In this document: one piece after another, positions 19,551 through 29,051 of the stretch
How positions within the stretch are numbered: the first letter of the stretch is position 1
Layout of the letters: every line of letters begins with the position of its first letter
NCBI RefSeq assembly: GCF_022695595.1
Contig: NZ_CP074380.1
Span: 5,320,001-5,384,000, forward strand
DNA from: Streptomyces sp. MST-110588
GTDB lineage: Bacteria; Actinomycetota; Actinomycetes; Streptomycetales; Streptomycetaceae
Length of the DNA: 64,000 nt
Direction: 5' to 3'
Program-made: the position numbers and the translations under genes
Notes under the pieces: model-generated
The model's database searches: none
What the model was told of the DNA's origin: nothing
What the model saw: the letters and a program-made list of their open reading frames with translations, nothing else

Positions 19551-22500
19551 GTGACGGGGACGGACACGGCGGGACCGGGCTGGGCGCGGCGGCTGACGCG
19601 CTACTGCTGGCAGTACAAGAAGGACGTGCTGCTCGCGCTCGGCTCCTCGCTCGCCGGCATGGCCGTCACCGCGCTGGTCCCGCTCGTACCGAAGCTGATC
19701 ATCGACGATGTGATCGTCGCGCACGACCGGCCGCTCGCGCCCTGGGCGACGCTGCTGATCGTCGCCGCCCTCGTCGTCTACGCGCTCACCTACATCCGCC
19801 GCTACTACGGCGGGCGGCTCGCCCTGGACGTCCAGCACGACCTGCGCGTCCGCATGTTCCGGTCGATATCCCGGCTGGACGGCGCACGGCAGGACGAGCT
19901 GAACACCGGCCAGGTCGTCGGCCGTGCCACCAGTGACCTCCAGCTCATCCAGAGCCTCCTTTTCATGCTCCCGATGATGGTCGGGAACGTGCTGCTCTTC
20001 GTGATCTCGCTGGTCGTCATGGCGGTCCTCTCGCCGCTGCTGACCCTCATCGCGCTCGCCGTCGCCCCGGCCCTGTGGTTCATCGCCCGGCGCAGCCGCA
20101 CCCGCCTCTTCCCCGCGACCTGGTACGCGCAGGGACAGGCCGCGGCGGTCGCGGGCGTGGTGGACGGCGCCGTCTCCGGCGTCCGGGTCGTCAAGGGCTT
20201 CGGGCAGGAGGAGCAGGAGCGGCGCAAGCTGCGCGAGGTGAGCCGGCGGCTGTTCGCCGGCCGGCTGCGTACCGTACGGCTCAACTCCCGCTACACTCCG
20301 GCGCTCCAGGCCGTCCCCGCGCTCGGCCAGGTGGCGATGCTCGCGCTCGGCGGCTGGATGGCCACCCGCGGCCAGGTCACGCTCGGCACCTTCGTCGCCT
20401 TCTCCACCTATCTCGCGCAGCTCGTCGGGCCGGTGCGGATGCTGGCGATGATGCTGACCGTGGGGCAGCAGGCCCGCGCCGGTGTGGAGCGGGTCCTTGA
20501 ACTGATCGACACCGAGCCGGTGATCGAGGAGCGGGCGGACGCGCGGGAGCTTCCCGCCTCGGACCCCGCGGCCGTGGAGTTCGACCGTGTCACCTTCGGG
20601 TACGCGCCATCGCCATCGCAGTCGCAGCCGGCCTCGGACGGCAAGGAGGACGCGGCCCCGGACCAGGAGCGGACGCCCCCGGCCCCCGCCCACCCCGTAC
20701 TCCAGGACTTCTCGCTGCGCATCGAGCCCGGCGAGACCGTCGCCGTCGTCGGCACCTCCGGCAGCGGCAAGTCCACCGTCTCGCTGCTGCTGCCGCGCTT
20801 CTACGACGTCTCGGCCGGCCGGGTCCTGGTCGGCGGCCACGACGTACGCGACCTGACGCTGCACTCCCTGCGCGCGGCCATCGGCCTCGTACCGGAATCC
20901 AGCTTCCTCTTCTCGGACTCCATACGGGACAACATCGCGTACGGGGTCCCGGAGGCGACCGACGAGCAGGTGTACGCCGCGGCGCGCGCCGCCCAGGCCG
21001 ACGGCTTCATCCGCGAACTGCCCGACGGCTACGACACCAAGGTCGGCGAGCAGGGCCTGACCCTCTCCGGAGGCCAGCGCCAGCGCATCGCCCTGGCCCG
21101 CGCGATCCTCACCGACCCGCGCGTCCTGATCCTGGACGACGCCACCTCGGCCGTCGACGCCCGGGTCGAGCACGAGATCCACGAGGCGCTGCGCGGGGTG
21201 ATGGCGGGCCGTACGACGCTGCTCATCGCCCACCGCGCCTCCACGCTCGCGCTCGCCGACCGGGTCGCCGTACTGGACGGCGGCCGGCTGGTCGACATCG
21301 GTACGCGCGAGGAGCTGGAGGAGCGCTGCGAGCTGTACCGCAGGCTGCTGACCGACCCCGAGGAGCTGGGCGGCGTCCGGCGGGACCCGGCCGGCGCCCT
21401 CGCGGACAAGCTGCCCACCCCGGCCTCCGTTTCCTCACCGGCTTCCGCCTCCGCCCCGGCCACCGCGCCCGAGAGCACTGTCAACGGCATCACCCCCAGC
21501 CTGTGGGCGCGCCCCGCCGGGGACAAGGAGCCCGTACCCGGTGGCGGCAGGAGCGCTGCGACGGCGTACGACCCGGCAGCGGCCCAGGGAGCCACCCCCG
21601 AACTCCTGGCCCAGGTGGCCGCGCTGCCGCCCGCGACCGACACCCCCGACATCGACGAGGAACGGGCCGCGCGCCCCGAGCGCTCATACGGACTGCGGCG
21701 GCTGCTGCGCGGCTTCGGCGGCCCGCTGCTGCTGGCCCTGGCCCTGGTCGCCGTGGACGCGGTCGCCGGACTCCTGGTGCCGGTCCTGATCCGGCAGGGC
21801 ATCGACGACGGCGTACGGCGTGCCGCGCTGGCCGGCGTCTGGACGGCCGCGGCAGTGGCGCTGGCCGTGGTGCTCGTCCAGTGGGTGGCGCAGATCGGCT
21901 CCAACCGTGTCACGGGCCGGACCGGTGAGCGGGTGCTCTACTCCCTGCGCGTCAAGATCTTCGCGCAGCTCCAGCGGCTGGGACTGGACTACTACGAGCG
22001 CGAGCTGACCGGCAAGATCATGACCCGGATGACGACGGACGTGGACGCGCTGTCCACCTTCCTCCAGACCGGTCTGGTCACCGCCGTCGTCTCCGTCCTC
22101 ACTTTCTTCGGCATTCTGATCGCGCTGGTCGCCATCGATGTGGAACTGGCCCTGGTCGTCTTCGCCACCCTCCCGCCGCTGGTCATCGGCACGTATTTCT
22201 TCCGCAAGCAGAGCGTGAAGGCGTACGAGCTGGCGCGCGAGCGCATCAGCGTCGTCAACGGCGCCCTCCAGGAGAACGTGGCCGGACTGCGCATTGTGCA
22301 GGCGTTCCGGCGCGAGCGCAGCGGGGCGGAGCGTTTCGCCGCCGGCAGTGCCGCCTACCGGAACGCCCGGGTCCGCGGCCAGTTCCTGATATCCGTCTAC
22401 TTCCCCTTCGTCCAGTTGCTCTCCTCCGTCGCGGCGGCGCTCGTCCTGATCGTGGGCGCGGGGCGGGTCGGCGCCGGCACCCTGACCGCGGGCGCGCTGG

Positions 22501-23426
22501 TCGCCTACCTGCTGTACATCGACCTCTTCTTCGCCCCCGTACAGCAGCTCTCGCAGGTCTTCGACGGCTACCAGCAGGCCGCCGTCTCCCTGGGCCGTAT
22601 CCAGGAGCTGCTGCGCGAGCCGACCAGCACCCCGCAGGCCGAAAGCCCCCGAGAGGTCAGCTCGCTGAAGGGCGAGATCACCTTCGAGAACGTCCACTTC
22701 CGCTACGGCGGCGCCGACGGCGAGGAGGTGGAGGCGCTGGCCGGCATCGACCTGACGATCCCCGCGGGCCAGACCGTCGCCTTCGTCGGCCAGACCGGCG
22801 CGGGCAAGTCCACCCTGGTCAAACTGGTCGCCCGGTTCTACGACCCGACCTTTGGCACCGTCCGCGTGGACGGCGTGGACCTGCGCGAACTGGACCTGAC
22901 CGGCTACCGGCACCGCCTGGGCGTGGTGCCGCAGGAGTCCTACCTCTTCCCCGGTACGGTCCGCGACGCCATCGCCTACGGCCGGCCGGAGGCCACCGAC
23001 GCGCAGGTCGAGGCCGCCGCGCGGGCCGTCGGCGCACACGAGATGATCGCCGGCCTGGACGGCGGCTACCTCCACGAGGTCGCCGAGCGCGGCCGGAACC
23101 TGTCGGCCGGCCAGCGGCAGTTGCTCGCCCTGGCCCGTGCCGAACTCATCGGCCCCGACGTGCTGTTGCTGGACGAGGCGACCGCCGCCCTGGACCTGGC
23201 CACCGAGTCCGTCGTCAACCACGCCACCGAGCGGCTGGCCGGCCGCCGTACGACGCTGGTGGTGGCCCATCGGCTGACCACGGCGGCGCGCGCGGACCGG
23301 GTGGTGGTGCTGGACCACGGCCGGGTCGTGGAGGACGGCAGTCACGCCGAACTCCTGGCCCGCGACGGGCGGTACGCGGAACTGTGGCGCACCTTCACTG
23401 GTGAGGAGGAGCCGGTCGCGGCCTGA
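19551..23426 (+). CDS. Fused heterodimer-type ABC exporter (two TMD-NBD halves in one chain)
   Basis: The product has 1291 residues and starts at GTG 19551 behind GGGAGG. Order: TMD1, NBD1 (Walker A GTSGSGKST near 401, LSGGQRQ, then ILDDATSAVD), a 100-residue Pro/Ala/Ser linker, TMD2, NBD2 (Walker A GQTGAGKST near 1080, LSAGQRQ, then LLLDEATAALD). NBD1 has Asp530 where NBD2 has the catalytic Glu1209, and NBD2's signature is LSAGQ. So one ATP site is degenerate and the other is canonical, as in TM287/288-type and BmrCD exporters. Streptomyces usually encodes such halves as two adjacent genes; here they are joined. Likely a drug or lipid exporter; substrate unknown. Confidence 0.95.
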   Translation: MTGTDTAGPGWARRLTRYCWQYKKDVLLALGSSLAGMAVTALVPLVPKLIIDDVIVAHDRPLAPWATLLIVAALVVYALTYIRRYYGGRLALDVQHDLRVRMFRSISRLDGARQDELNTGQVVGRATSDLQLIQSLLFMLPMMVGNVLLFVISLVVMAVLSPLLTLIALAVAPALWFIARRSRTRLFPATWYAQGQAAAVAGVVDGAVSGVRVVKGFGQEEQERRKLREVSRRLFAGRLRTVRLNSRYTPALQAVPALGQVAMLALGGWMATRGQVTLGTFVAFSTYLAQLVGPVRMLAMMLTVGQQARAGVERVLELIDTEPVIEERADARELPASDPAAVEFDRVTFGYAPSPSQSQPASDGKEDAAPDQERTPPAPAHPVLQDFSLRIEPGETVAVVGTSGSGKSTVSLLLPRFYDVSAGRVLVGGHDVRDLTLHSLRAAIGLVPESSFLFSDSIRDNIAYGVPEATDEQVYAAARAAQADGFIRELPDGYDTKVGEQGLTLSGGQRQRIALARAILTDPRVLILDDATSAVDARVEHEIHEALRGVMAGRTTLLIAHRASTLALADRVAVLDGGRLVDIGTREELEERCELYRRLLTDPEELGGVRRDPAGALADKLPTPASVSSPASASAPATAPESTVNGITPSLWARPAGDKEPVPGGGRSAATAYDPAAAQGATPELLAQVAALPPATDTPDIDEERAARPERSYGLRRLLRGFGGPLLLALALVAVDAVAGLLVPVLIRQGIDDGVRRAALAGVWTAAAVALAVVLVQWVAQIGSNRVTGRTGERVLYSLRVKIFAQLQRLGLDYYERELTGKIMTRMTTDVDALSTFLQTGLVTAVVSVLTFFGILIALVAIDVELALVVFATLPPLVIGTYFFRKQSVKAYELARERISVVNGALQENVAGLRIVQAFRRERSGAERFAAGSAAYRNARVRGQFLISVYFPFVQLLSSVAAALVLIVGAGRVGAGTLTAGALVAYLLYIDLFFAPVQQLSQVFDGYQQAAVSLGRIQELLREPTSTPQAESPREVSSLKGEITFENVHFRYGGADGEEVEALAGIDLTIPAGQTVAFVGQTGAGKSTLVKLVARFYDPTFGTVRVDGVDLRELDLTGYRHRLGVVPQESYLFPGTVRDAIAYGRPEATDAQVEAAARAVGAHEMIAGLDGGYLHEVAERGRNLSAGQRQLLALARAELIGPDVLLLDEATAALDLATESVVNHATERLAGRRTTLVVAHRLTTAARADRVVVLDHGRVVEDGSHAELLARDGRYAELWRTFTGEEEPVAA

Positions 23427-23450
23427 GGACTCCTCGCGGCGGGCTCGTAG

Positions 23451-23475
23451 CGCATCCGCGTCAAAGGCGGATGCG
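23451..23475. terminator. Hairpin between convergent genes
   Basis: CGCATCCGC (23451-23459) and GCGGATGCG (23467-23475) pair perfectly around the loop GTCAAAG. It lies between the ends of the ABC exporter (+) and the small secreted protein (-) and may terminate both. Confidence 0.75.
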
Positions 23476-23483
23476 TGCCTTCC

Positions 23484-23924
23484 TCAATAGCCGCGGTGCA
23501 TTTTGCCTCGATACTCCTTGCCGGATTTCTTGACTTTCATGTAGCCGCTCGCGTTGTCCACCAGCCCCTTCGAGTTGCAGGTAGGCATGCTGATTTCCCA
23601 TTTCGCCTCGTTGTTTTCTCCGGACACCTCGTTGATGAACCTGGTGTCGAGGCGGACGCCCGTTTCCCCCCAGGAGGCGGCGAACACGCGGATTTCCGCC
23701 TTGTCCCCTTTGTCGTTGATCACGATATTCACCTTGATCAGGGAACCTTCCTTCGGCTTCAGGTTCCCGGTGTAGGCGCTGCCTTTCCAGGCGGCGATGG
23801 TGTCTCCGCAGAAGCCGGAACCTCCCTGCGCCGAGGCGGCCGTGGCGTGCGGAACGCCTGCGGAAGCGGCCAACAGAACGGTACCTGTGGCCACTTGCAG
23901 GAGACGTCTTACCGGTATGGGCAT
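23484..23924 (-). CDS. Small secreted protein of unknown function
   Basis: The product has 146 residues. ATG 23924 has AAGGGA upstream; a longer frame exists but lacks a better start. A signal peptide (MPIPVRRLLQVATGTVLLAA) ends near ATAASA. The mature part of about 115 residues is beta-rich and Lys-rich (LIKVNIVINDKGDKAEIRVF, KVKKSGKEYRGKMHRGY) with two Cys residues (FCGD and TCNS) that could form a disulfide. I do not recognise the family. It converges on the ABC exporter gene and has its own long upstream region. Confidence 0.72.
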   Translation of the reverse strand: MPIPVRRLLQVATGTVLLAASAGVPHATAASAQGGSGFCGDTIAAWKGSAYTGNLKPKEGSLIKVNIVINDKGDKAEIRVFAASWGETGVRLDTRFINEVSGENNEAKWEISMPTCNSKGLVDNASGYMKVKKSGKEYRGKMHRGY

Positions 23925-24474
23925 GAAAGCCGTCCCTTCCTGGTGGATTGCGCGCCCTTTCCTGTCGGCTCTTCCGGGCGCGTGAATCTCCGTACCCGCC
24001 GACGGGAAGAACGTCACTGGCGCGTCGGGTGATTGACCCGAAAAGGGTAATGGTGGTGAAAAGCGAAACGATGAAGAGTGGATCGCGTGACGGAGGGGTC
24101 AATCGGAAGAAGCCGGGCCCTGCTGCTCCTGCCGGATATGGACACTTCGGACATCGACGCGCTCCGCATGAATCCGGAAGGGGCCACGGCCGGTTGCCCG
24201 TCCCGGTTCCAGGACGTATCCGGCCTGGCGGAAATCCGTACGGGGCACCCGGTGCAAGGGGCTGGGCGACGCGCTCACTCCTGCCTCGCGCACCGTACTG
24301 CCTCTCTTGCGGCGGGAGTTGACCGGCGCGGGCGCCGCCCTGAACGGGATGGCCGGGGCGCGGCCGGCGCGGCAAGCTCCCCGGACCGGTGCGCCGGGGG
24401 GAAATTGGGGCTGGTGGCGGCGTTGCCGCGCCGATAGGTTCACCCAGACCTTTGTCGTCCCAAGGGGAGGGTGT
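23925..24474. other. 550-base divergent intergenic region
   Basis: No convincing gene lies here on either strand. A possible -10 (TAGGTT, 24434-24439) stands 36 bases before the S37 peptidase start, with no clear -35. The AT-richer stretch at 24030-24090 (TTGACCC-GAAA-AGGGTAA and following) is unusual for this genome and may hold the promoter of the minus-strand secreted protein. Confidence 0.4.
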
Positions 24475-25902
24475 ATGCGCAAGGCCACCAGATGCCTGCT
24501 GTCGCTCGCGGTGCTCGTCGGCGCCGTGGGTACGGGAACGGGCTCGGCGGGGGCGGCCACCGCCGCCGTACCGCAGAAGACCGTCGACATCAAGGACCGC
24601 ATCCTGGCGATACCGGGGATGAAGCTCATAGAAGAGAAGCCGGTGCCGGGCTACCGCTTCTTCGTCCTGAACTACACCCAGCCCATCGACCACCGGCACC
24701 CGTCCAAGGGCACCTTCCAGCAGCGGCTGACGCTGCTGCACAAGTCGACGGACCGGCCGACGGTCTTCTTCACCTCCGGCTACAACGTCAGCACCGATCC
24801 GCGGCGCAGCGAGCCGACGCAGATCATCGACGGCAACCAGGTGTCCCTGGAGTATCGTTTCTTCACGCCGTCCCGGCCGACGCCCGCCGACTGGAAGAAG
24901 CTGGACATACGGCAGGCCGCCAACGACCAGCACCGCCTCTTCAAGGCGCTCCACCGCATATACGACCGGAACTGGATAGCCACCGGCGGCAGCAAGGGCG
25001 GCATGACGGCGACGTACTACCGCCGCTTCTTCCCCCAGGACATGGACGGCACGGTCGCCTACGTGGCGCCCAACGACGTGAACAACGACGAGGACTCGGC
25101 GTACGACCGGTTCTTCAAGACCGTCGGCACCGCGCAGTGCCGCTCCGACCTGCGCACCGTCGAGCGCCAGGCGCTGCTGCGCCGCAAGGAGATGGTCCAC
25201 CGCTACCAGGAGTGGGCGAAGAAGGAGAAGGCGACCTTCAAGACCGTCGGCAACGTGGACCGGGCGTACGAGGTCCTGGTGACCGACCTGGTCTTCGGCT
25301 TCTGGCAGTACCAGCCGGCTGAGACGGCGTGCGCGAAGGTGCCCAAGGCGAACGCCACGAACGACGAGCTGTGGAACTGGATCGGTGAGATCGGCGGTTT
25401 CGACAGCTACACCGATCAGGGGCTGGAGAAGTACGTGCCGTACTACTACCAGGCCGGCACCCAGCTCGGTGAGCCGAGCTACAAGTACCCGCACCTGAAG
25501 GACCTGCTGCGGTACCCGGGGATCAACAACTCGCGCAGCTTCGTGCCGCGTGAGATACCCATGAAGTTCGACCGGTACGCGATGCGCGACATCGACCGGT
25601 GGGTGCGCCACCACGCCGAGCGCATGATGTTCGTCAACGGGCAGTACGACCCGTGGAGCTCGGAGCACTTCCGGCTGGGGCGGGGGTCGGAGGACTCCTA
25701 CGTCTTCACCGTGCCGGGCGGCAACCACGGCTCGAACATCGCCAAGCTGAAGGAGGCCGACCGCCTCAAGGCGACCGCCGAACTCCTGGACTGGGCGGGC
25801 GTCGAGGTCGCGCCGGGCCGGAAGATCGCGCCGCAGGCTCCGTACAACAAGAAGCTGGACGGGCGGGAGGAGTCGCAGCGCATGCCGGTGCTGCGCCCGT
25901 AG
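24475..25902 (+). CDS. Secreted S37-family (PS-10) peptidase, tripeptidyl aminopeptidase type
   Basis: The product has 475 residues. ATG 24475 follows AAGGGGAGGG. The signal peptide (CLLSLAVLVGAVGTGTGSAG) ends near AGAATA. The body matches the Streptomyces S37/PS-10 family: YTQPIDHRHPSKGTFQQRLTL, GGSKGGMTATYYRRFFP with Ser173 as nucleophile, NGQYDPWS with Asp392, and GGNHGS with His418. These enzymes release N-terminal peptides from proteins outside the cell. The motifs and length are complete, so activity is likely. Confidence 0.93.
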   Translation: MRKATRCLLSLAVLVGAVGTGTGSAGAATAAVPQKTVDIKDRILAIPGMKLIEEKPVPGYRFFVLNYTQPIDHRHPSKGTFQQRLTLLHKSTDRPTVFFTSGYNVSTDPRRSEPTQIIDGNQVSLEYRFFTPSRPTPADWKKLDIRQAANDQHRLFKALHRIYDRNWIATGGSKGGMTATYYRRFFPQDMDGTVAYVAPNDVNNDEDSAYDRFFKTVGTAQCRSDLRTVERQALLRRKEMVHRYQEWAKKEKATFKTVGNVDRAYEVLVTDLVFGFWQYQPAETACAKVPKANATNDELWNWIGEIGGFDSYTDQGLEKYVPYYYQAGTQLGEPSYKYPHLKDLLRYPGINNSRSFVPREIPMKFDRYAMRDIDRWVRHHAERMMFVNGQYDPWSSEHFRLGRGSEDSYVFTVPGGNHGSNIAKLKEADRLKATAELLDWAGVEVAPGRKIAPQAPYNKKLDGREESQRMPVLRP

Positions 25903-25965
25903 GGCCGTACGTAGGGCCGTACGGGGACCGGTGACCCCGGGCCGTAGGGCGAACACCTCGGACGG

Positions 25966-26622
25966 TCACGGCTGGAGGCGGCGGGCGCACCCCACGGGTG
26001 CCTCGCCGCCGAGCTGTACGTACAGGGCCGTGGAGGAGGGGCAGTCCGGCCGGGTCCGGACCGTCGCCGTCACCTCGAACTGCGGGGCGCGCTCTCCCGA
26101 TCCGTCGCAGGCCGTCTCCTTCACCTGCCCGCGTCCGGAGGTGTAGACGCAGTCCCCGACGACCGTGCGCGGGCCGCCGCCCCCGCCGGGGTCGCCCGGG
26201 TGCGGCGGCAGCAGATTACGCATGCAGGCGTAGCCGCGGGGCACCGCGAAGTCGCCCTTGACGCGTGGGTCCGGCCGGTACGGGCTGATGTGCAGCACGA
26301 AGTCCGTACGGTCCGGGCAGCCCGGACCCTGCGCGGGGCTGCCGTCGTAGCGCGCCAGCACCCGGGCGACGGCGCGCTCGCTGCGGCAGGACACTTCATG
26401 GAAGACCGAGCGGCCACGGGTGCTGCAGGTGCCGGGCGCCAGGAAGACCGGGGCGGTGCCGGGCGTGGCCGTACCGCCGCTGCTGCTCGGGGCCGGCGCG
26501 CCCCCGGAACGCCGGCAAGCCGTCAGCGTCAGGAGGGTCAGCGCCACCACGCAGCACAGCGCCAGGACCGTGGCCACGGCTCTCGCGCGCCGCCTGCCCT
26601 CATGCCTCCTGACCCTGCGCAT
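25966..26622 (-). CDS. Putative lipoprotein of unknown function
   Basis: The product has 218 residues. ATG 26622 follows GGGGGG; an upstream in-frame start at 26715 is less likely. After an Arg-rich N-terminus comes a hydrophobic core and a lipobox, LTAC, so the mature protein should be anchored at Cys via diacylglycerol. The rest holds seven more Cys, in pairs such as GTCSTRG/VSCRSE and GDCVYTSG/ETACDGS, consistent with disulfide-linked extracytoplasmic repeats. No enzyme motif is seen. It lies downstream of the GH3 gene's 3' side but is separated from it by about 200 bases. Confidence 0.75.
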   Translation of the reverse strand: MRRVRRHEGRRRARAVATVLALCCVVALTLLTLTACRRSGGAPAPSSSGGTATPGTAPVFLAPGTCSTRGRSVFHEVSCRSERAVARVLARYDGSPAQGPGCPDRTDFVLHISPYRPDPRVKGDFAVPRGYACMRNLLPPHPGDPGGGGGPRTVVGDCVYTSGRGQVKETACDGSGERAPQFEVTATVRTRPDCPSSTALYVQLGGEAPVGCARRLQP

Positions 26623-26828
26623 CGTTGCCCCCCAGCGCTCCCTGCCCGCCGGTACGAGCACGCACGCCCAGCGTGACCCGCCCCTACGGGAGCACGCCAG
26701 GCGTAAAGGGCGCATTGCGCAATCCGTACGGGGCGCGCAGTACGGACGATACGGAGAAGCCGGTACGGAGGCTGGTACGGAGGCTCAGCACCGGCCGGGG
26801 CAGGCGCGGGCGCCGGTAAGGGAGCCCG

Positions 26829-28718
26829 TCAGTAGGACAGCCCGTGCCCGATCGGGAAGAGCACCGTGCCCGGCGCGTCCGCGCGCATGACCGGGACCGG
26901 CAGCCTCCCCCGGGGACCGTGCTGCCCGGCGATCACCCGGGCCGCGGCCCGCAGTTCCACATCCGTCCAGGAGTACGCGGCCAGCGCCGCCCGTACCCCG
27001 GGCAACTGCGCGATGTCGTACGGGTTGCGGACCGCGAGCTGCACCACCGGCTTCCCGGTGGCCAGCAGTGCCCCGACCAGCGCCCGCTGCGAGGAGTCCG
27101 CCGTGACGTTGTACGTGGCGACCACCGCCGCGTCCCGCTCGGCCAGGGCGGCCACGGCCCGGTCGATCCGCTCCCGGTCCGGTGCCGTACCGGTGGACAG
27201 CGCGGTCGCCGCGAAGCCCAGCGACGTCAGGGCCTTGGCCAGGACCTGTGTGGGCGGGCCACCGGTGCCGGACGGGGACGCCGGGTCGGCGCCGGCCACC
27301 AGGATCCGGTGCTCCCGGCGCCGGGAGAGCGGCAGCAGCCGGTCTTCGTTGACGAGGAGGGTGGTGGTGCGGTCCGCGATCCGGTCGGCGGCGGCCAGGT
27401 GCCCGCGGGTGCCGACCGTGCGCCGTACCGCTTCCCGGCTGGTGTACGGGTCCTCGAACAGCCCGCGCCGCTCCTTCAGCCGCAGGACGCGCAGCAGCTT
27501 CTCGTCGATCGCGCGCTCGCTCAGCTCGCCGCCGCGCACCGCCTTGAGCACGGCGCCGTAGGCGACGGAGAGGCTGGGCGGGTTCAGGAGCTGGTCGACG
27601 CCGGCTTTGAGGGCGAGTACCGGCACCCGGTCGTCGCCGTACTTCACCCGTACGCCCTCCATGCCCAGCGAGTCGGTGACCACCACCCCGTCATAGCCCA
27701 GGCGCTCGCGCAGGATGCCGGTGAGGATGGGCCGGGAGAGGGTCGCGGGGTCCTCGGAGGCGTCGAAGGCCGGGACGACGATGTGCGCGGTCATGACCGT
27801 GTCGATGCCGGCCGCGACCGCCGCCTTGAAGGGCGGGGCGTCCAGTCGCTCCCACTGCCCGGCGGTGTGGTGGATGTAGGGCAGGCCGACATGGCTGTCG
27901 GTGTCGGTGTCACCGTGCCCGGGGAAGTGCTTGGCGGTCGCCGCCACGCCCGCGCCCTGGTAGCCCTTGACCTGGGCGGTGACCATGCGGGCCACGGCCT
28001 GCGGATCGGCGCCGAAGGACCGTACGCCGATGACGGGGTTGGCCGGGTTGACGTTGACGTCGGCCACCGGCGCGTAGTCCTGCCGGATGCCCATCGCGTA
28101 CAGCTCCTCGCCCGAGATCCGCGCCGCCGTGCGGGCGTCCTCGCGGGAGCCGCCCGCGCCCAGCGCCATCGCCCCCGGCAGGAGCGTGGCGGGCGCCCCG
28201 ACCCGGGCCACTATGCCGTGTTCCTGGTCGGTGGTGATCAGTACCGGTACGGGCACGCGCTGCTCGGCGGCGGCCTCCTGGATGCCGTTGGACAGCTCGG
28301 CGATCTGGTACGGGTCGCGGGTGTTGTGGGCCCAGCCGAAGTAGATGATGCCGCCGACGTGGTACGTGGCGACCAGCTCGGCGGCGTTGGCGACCCCGAT
28401 CTCCTTGCGGTTGGACTCCACGTCCGCCGGGTCGGGGGCGGTGGCGGAGTGCCCGTACACCCGCATCACGAAGAGCTGCCCGACCTTCTCCTCCAGGCTC
28501 ATCCGCGCGATGAGGCGCCGCAGGCCCTCCAGGCCCTCCAGGCCCTCCGGACGCTCACGGGACGCGGCCCGCCCGGCAGCCGCGCCTGCGGGGGACGCGG
28601 GGGAGGGGACATCTGCGCCCCGGGGACGGGGAGTGGCGCCCGCGCCGCCGGCACAGGCGGTGGCAGCGGCGGCGGCCGTGACGGCGGCGGTGGTCAGGAC
28701 GGTACGTCTGGAGTGCAT
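26829..28718 (-). CDS. Exported GH3 beta-N-acetylhexosaminidase
   Basis: The product has 629 residues. The N-terminus combines a twin-arginine-like motif (SRRTVLT) with a lipobox (ATAC), so it is probably a Tat-exported lipoprotein. The GH3 barrel is clear: SLEEKVGQLFVMRVYG, ITTDQEHGIVARV, KHFPGHGDTDTDSH (the NagZ-type His-Asp motif) and VVTDSLGMEGV with the nucleophile Asp. A C-terminal GH3_C-like domain ends in GTVLFPIGHGLSY. NagZ-type enzymes remove N-acetylglucosamine from peptidoglycan or chitin fragments; the extra domain is typical of secreted actinobacterial members. It stands divergent from dnaE. Confidence 0.93.
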   Translation of the reverse strand: MHSRRTVLTTAAVTAAAAATACAGGAGATPRPRGADVPSPASPAGAAAGRAASRERPEGLEGLEGLRRLIARMSLEEKVGQLFVMRVYGHSATAPDPADVESNRKEIGVANAAELVATYHVGGIIYFGWAHNTRDPYQIAELSNGIQEAAAEQRVPVPVLITTDQEHGIVARVGAPATLLPGAMALGAGGSREDARTAARISGEELYAMGIRQDYAPVADVNVNPANPVIGVRSFGADPQAVARMVTAQVKGYQGAGVAATAKHFPGHGDTDTDSHVGLPYIHHTAGQWERLDAPPFKAAVAAGIDTVMTAHIVVPAFDASEDPATLSRPILTGILRERLGYDGVVVTDSLGMEGVRVKYGDDRVPVLALKAGVDQLLNPPSLSVAYGAVLKAVRGGELSERAIDEKLLRVLRLKERRGLFEDPYTSREAVRRTVGTRGHLAAADRIADRTTTLLVNEDRLLPLSRRREHRILVAGADPASPSGTGGPPTQVLAKALTSLGFAATALSTGTAPDRERIDRAVAALAERDAAVVATYNVTADSSQRALVGALLATGKPVVQLAVRNPYDIAQLPGVRAALAAYSWTDVELRAAARVIAGQHGPRGRLPVPVMRADAPGTVLFPIGHGLSY

Positions 28719-29051
28719 GCCGCGCTCCTTCCGGAGGGCATCCTCAGCGAATTGAAGGAAACGTCCAAGGAGTCACGGATAGCCCGAAAACTACAGCCGG
28801 TCAATGCTCGCAGGCGGGGCCGGTCGGGGGACCCGCAAGGGCCCGCCCTCCGTCGGCGCGGTGGATTCCTTACGGTGCTCACGCGCGGTTGACGCCCGGT
28901 CAACACATCCCACCGCCGTTTCCCGCGATAGCGCGAGGTCAGCGCGGGACCGTCCGCCGAACGTGGCGGCAGCTCGGCCGTAACGGCATGGCACCGGGCT
29001 CCCGGGGCATAGGGTGAGGCCCCTCCCGCGACCCCCGGAGGTGCCTGCCCG
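28719..29051. promoter_or_regulatory. Divergent region between GH3 gene and dnaE
   Basis: No gene is seen. For the minus strand, TTGGAC and GAGGAT (reverse complements of 28763-28768 and 28740-28745, 17 bases apart) could serve the GH3 gene. A perfect dyad TTGAC-GCCCG-GTCAA lies at 28889-28903 on the dnaE side and resembles a regulator site; the first arm could also be a -35. No SOS-type GAAC-N4-GTTC box was found. Confidence 0.45.

Noticed and set aside
28719..29051. LexA/SOS box upstream of dnaE
   Set aside because: No GAAC-N4-GTTC sequence was found; the dyad present is of the TTGAC type.
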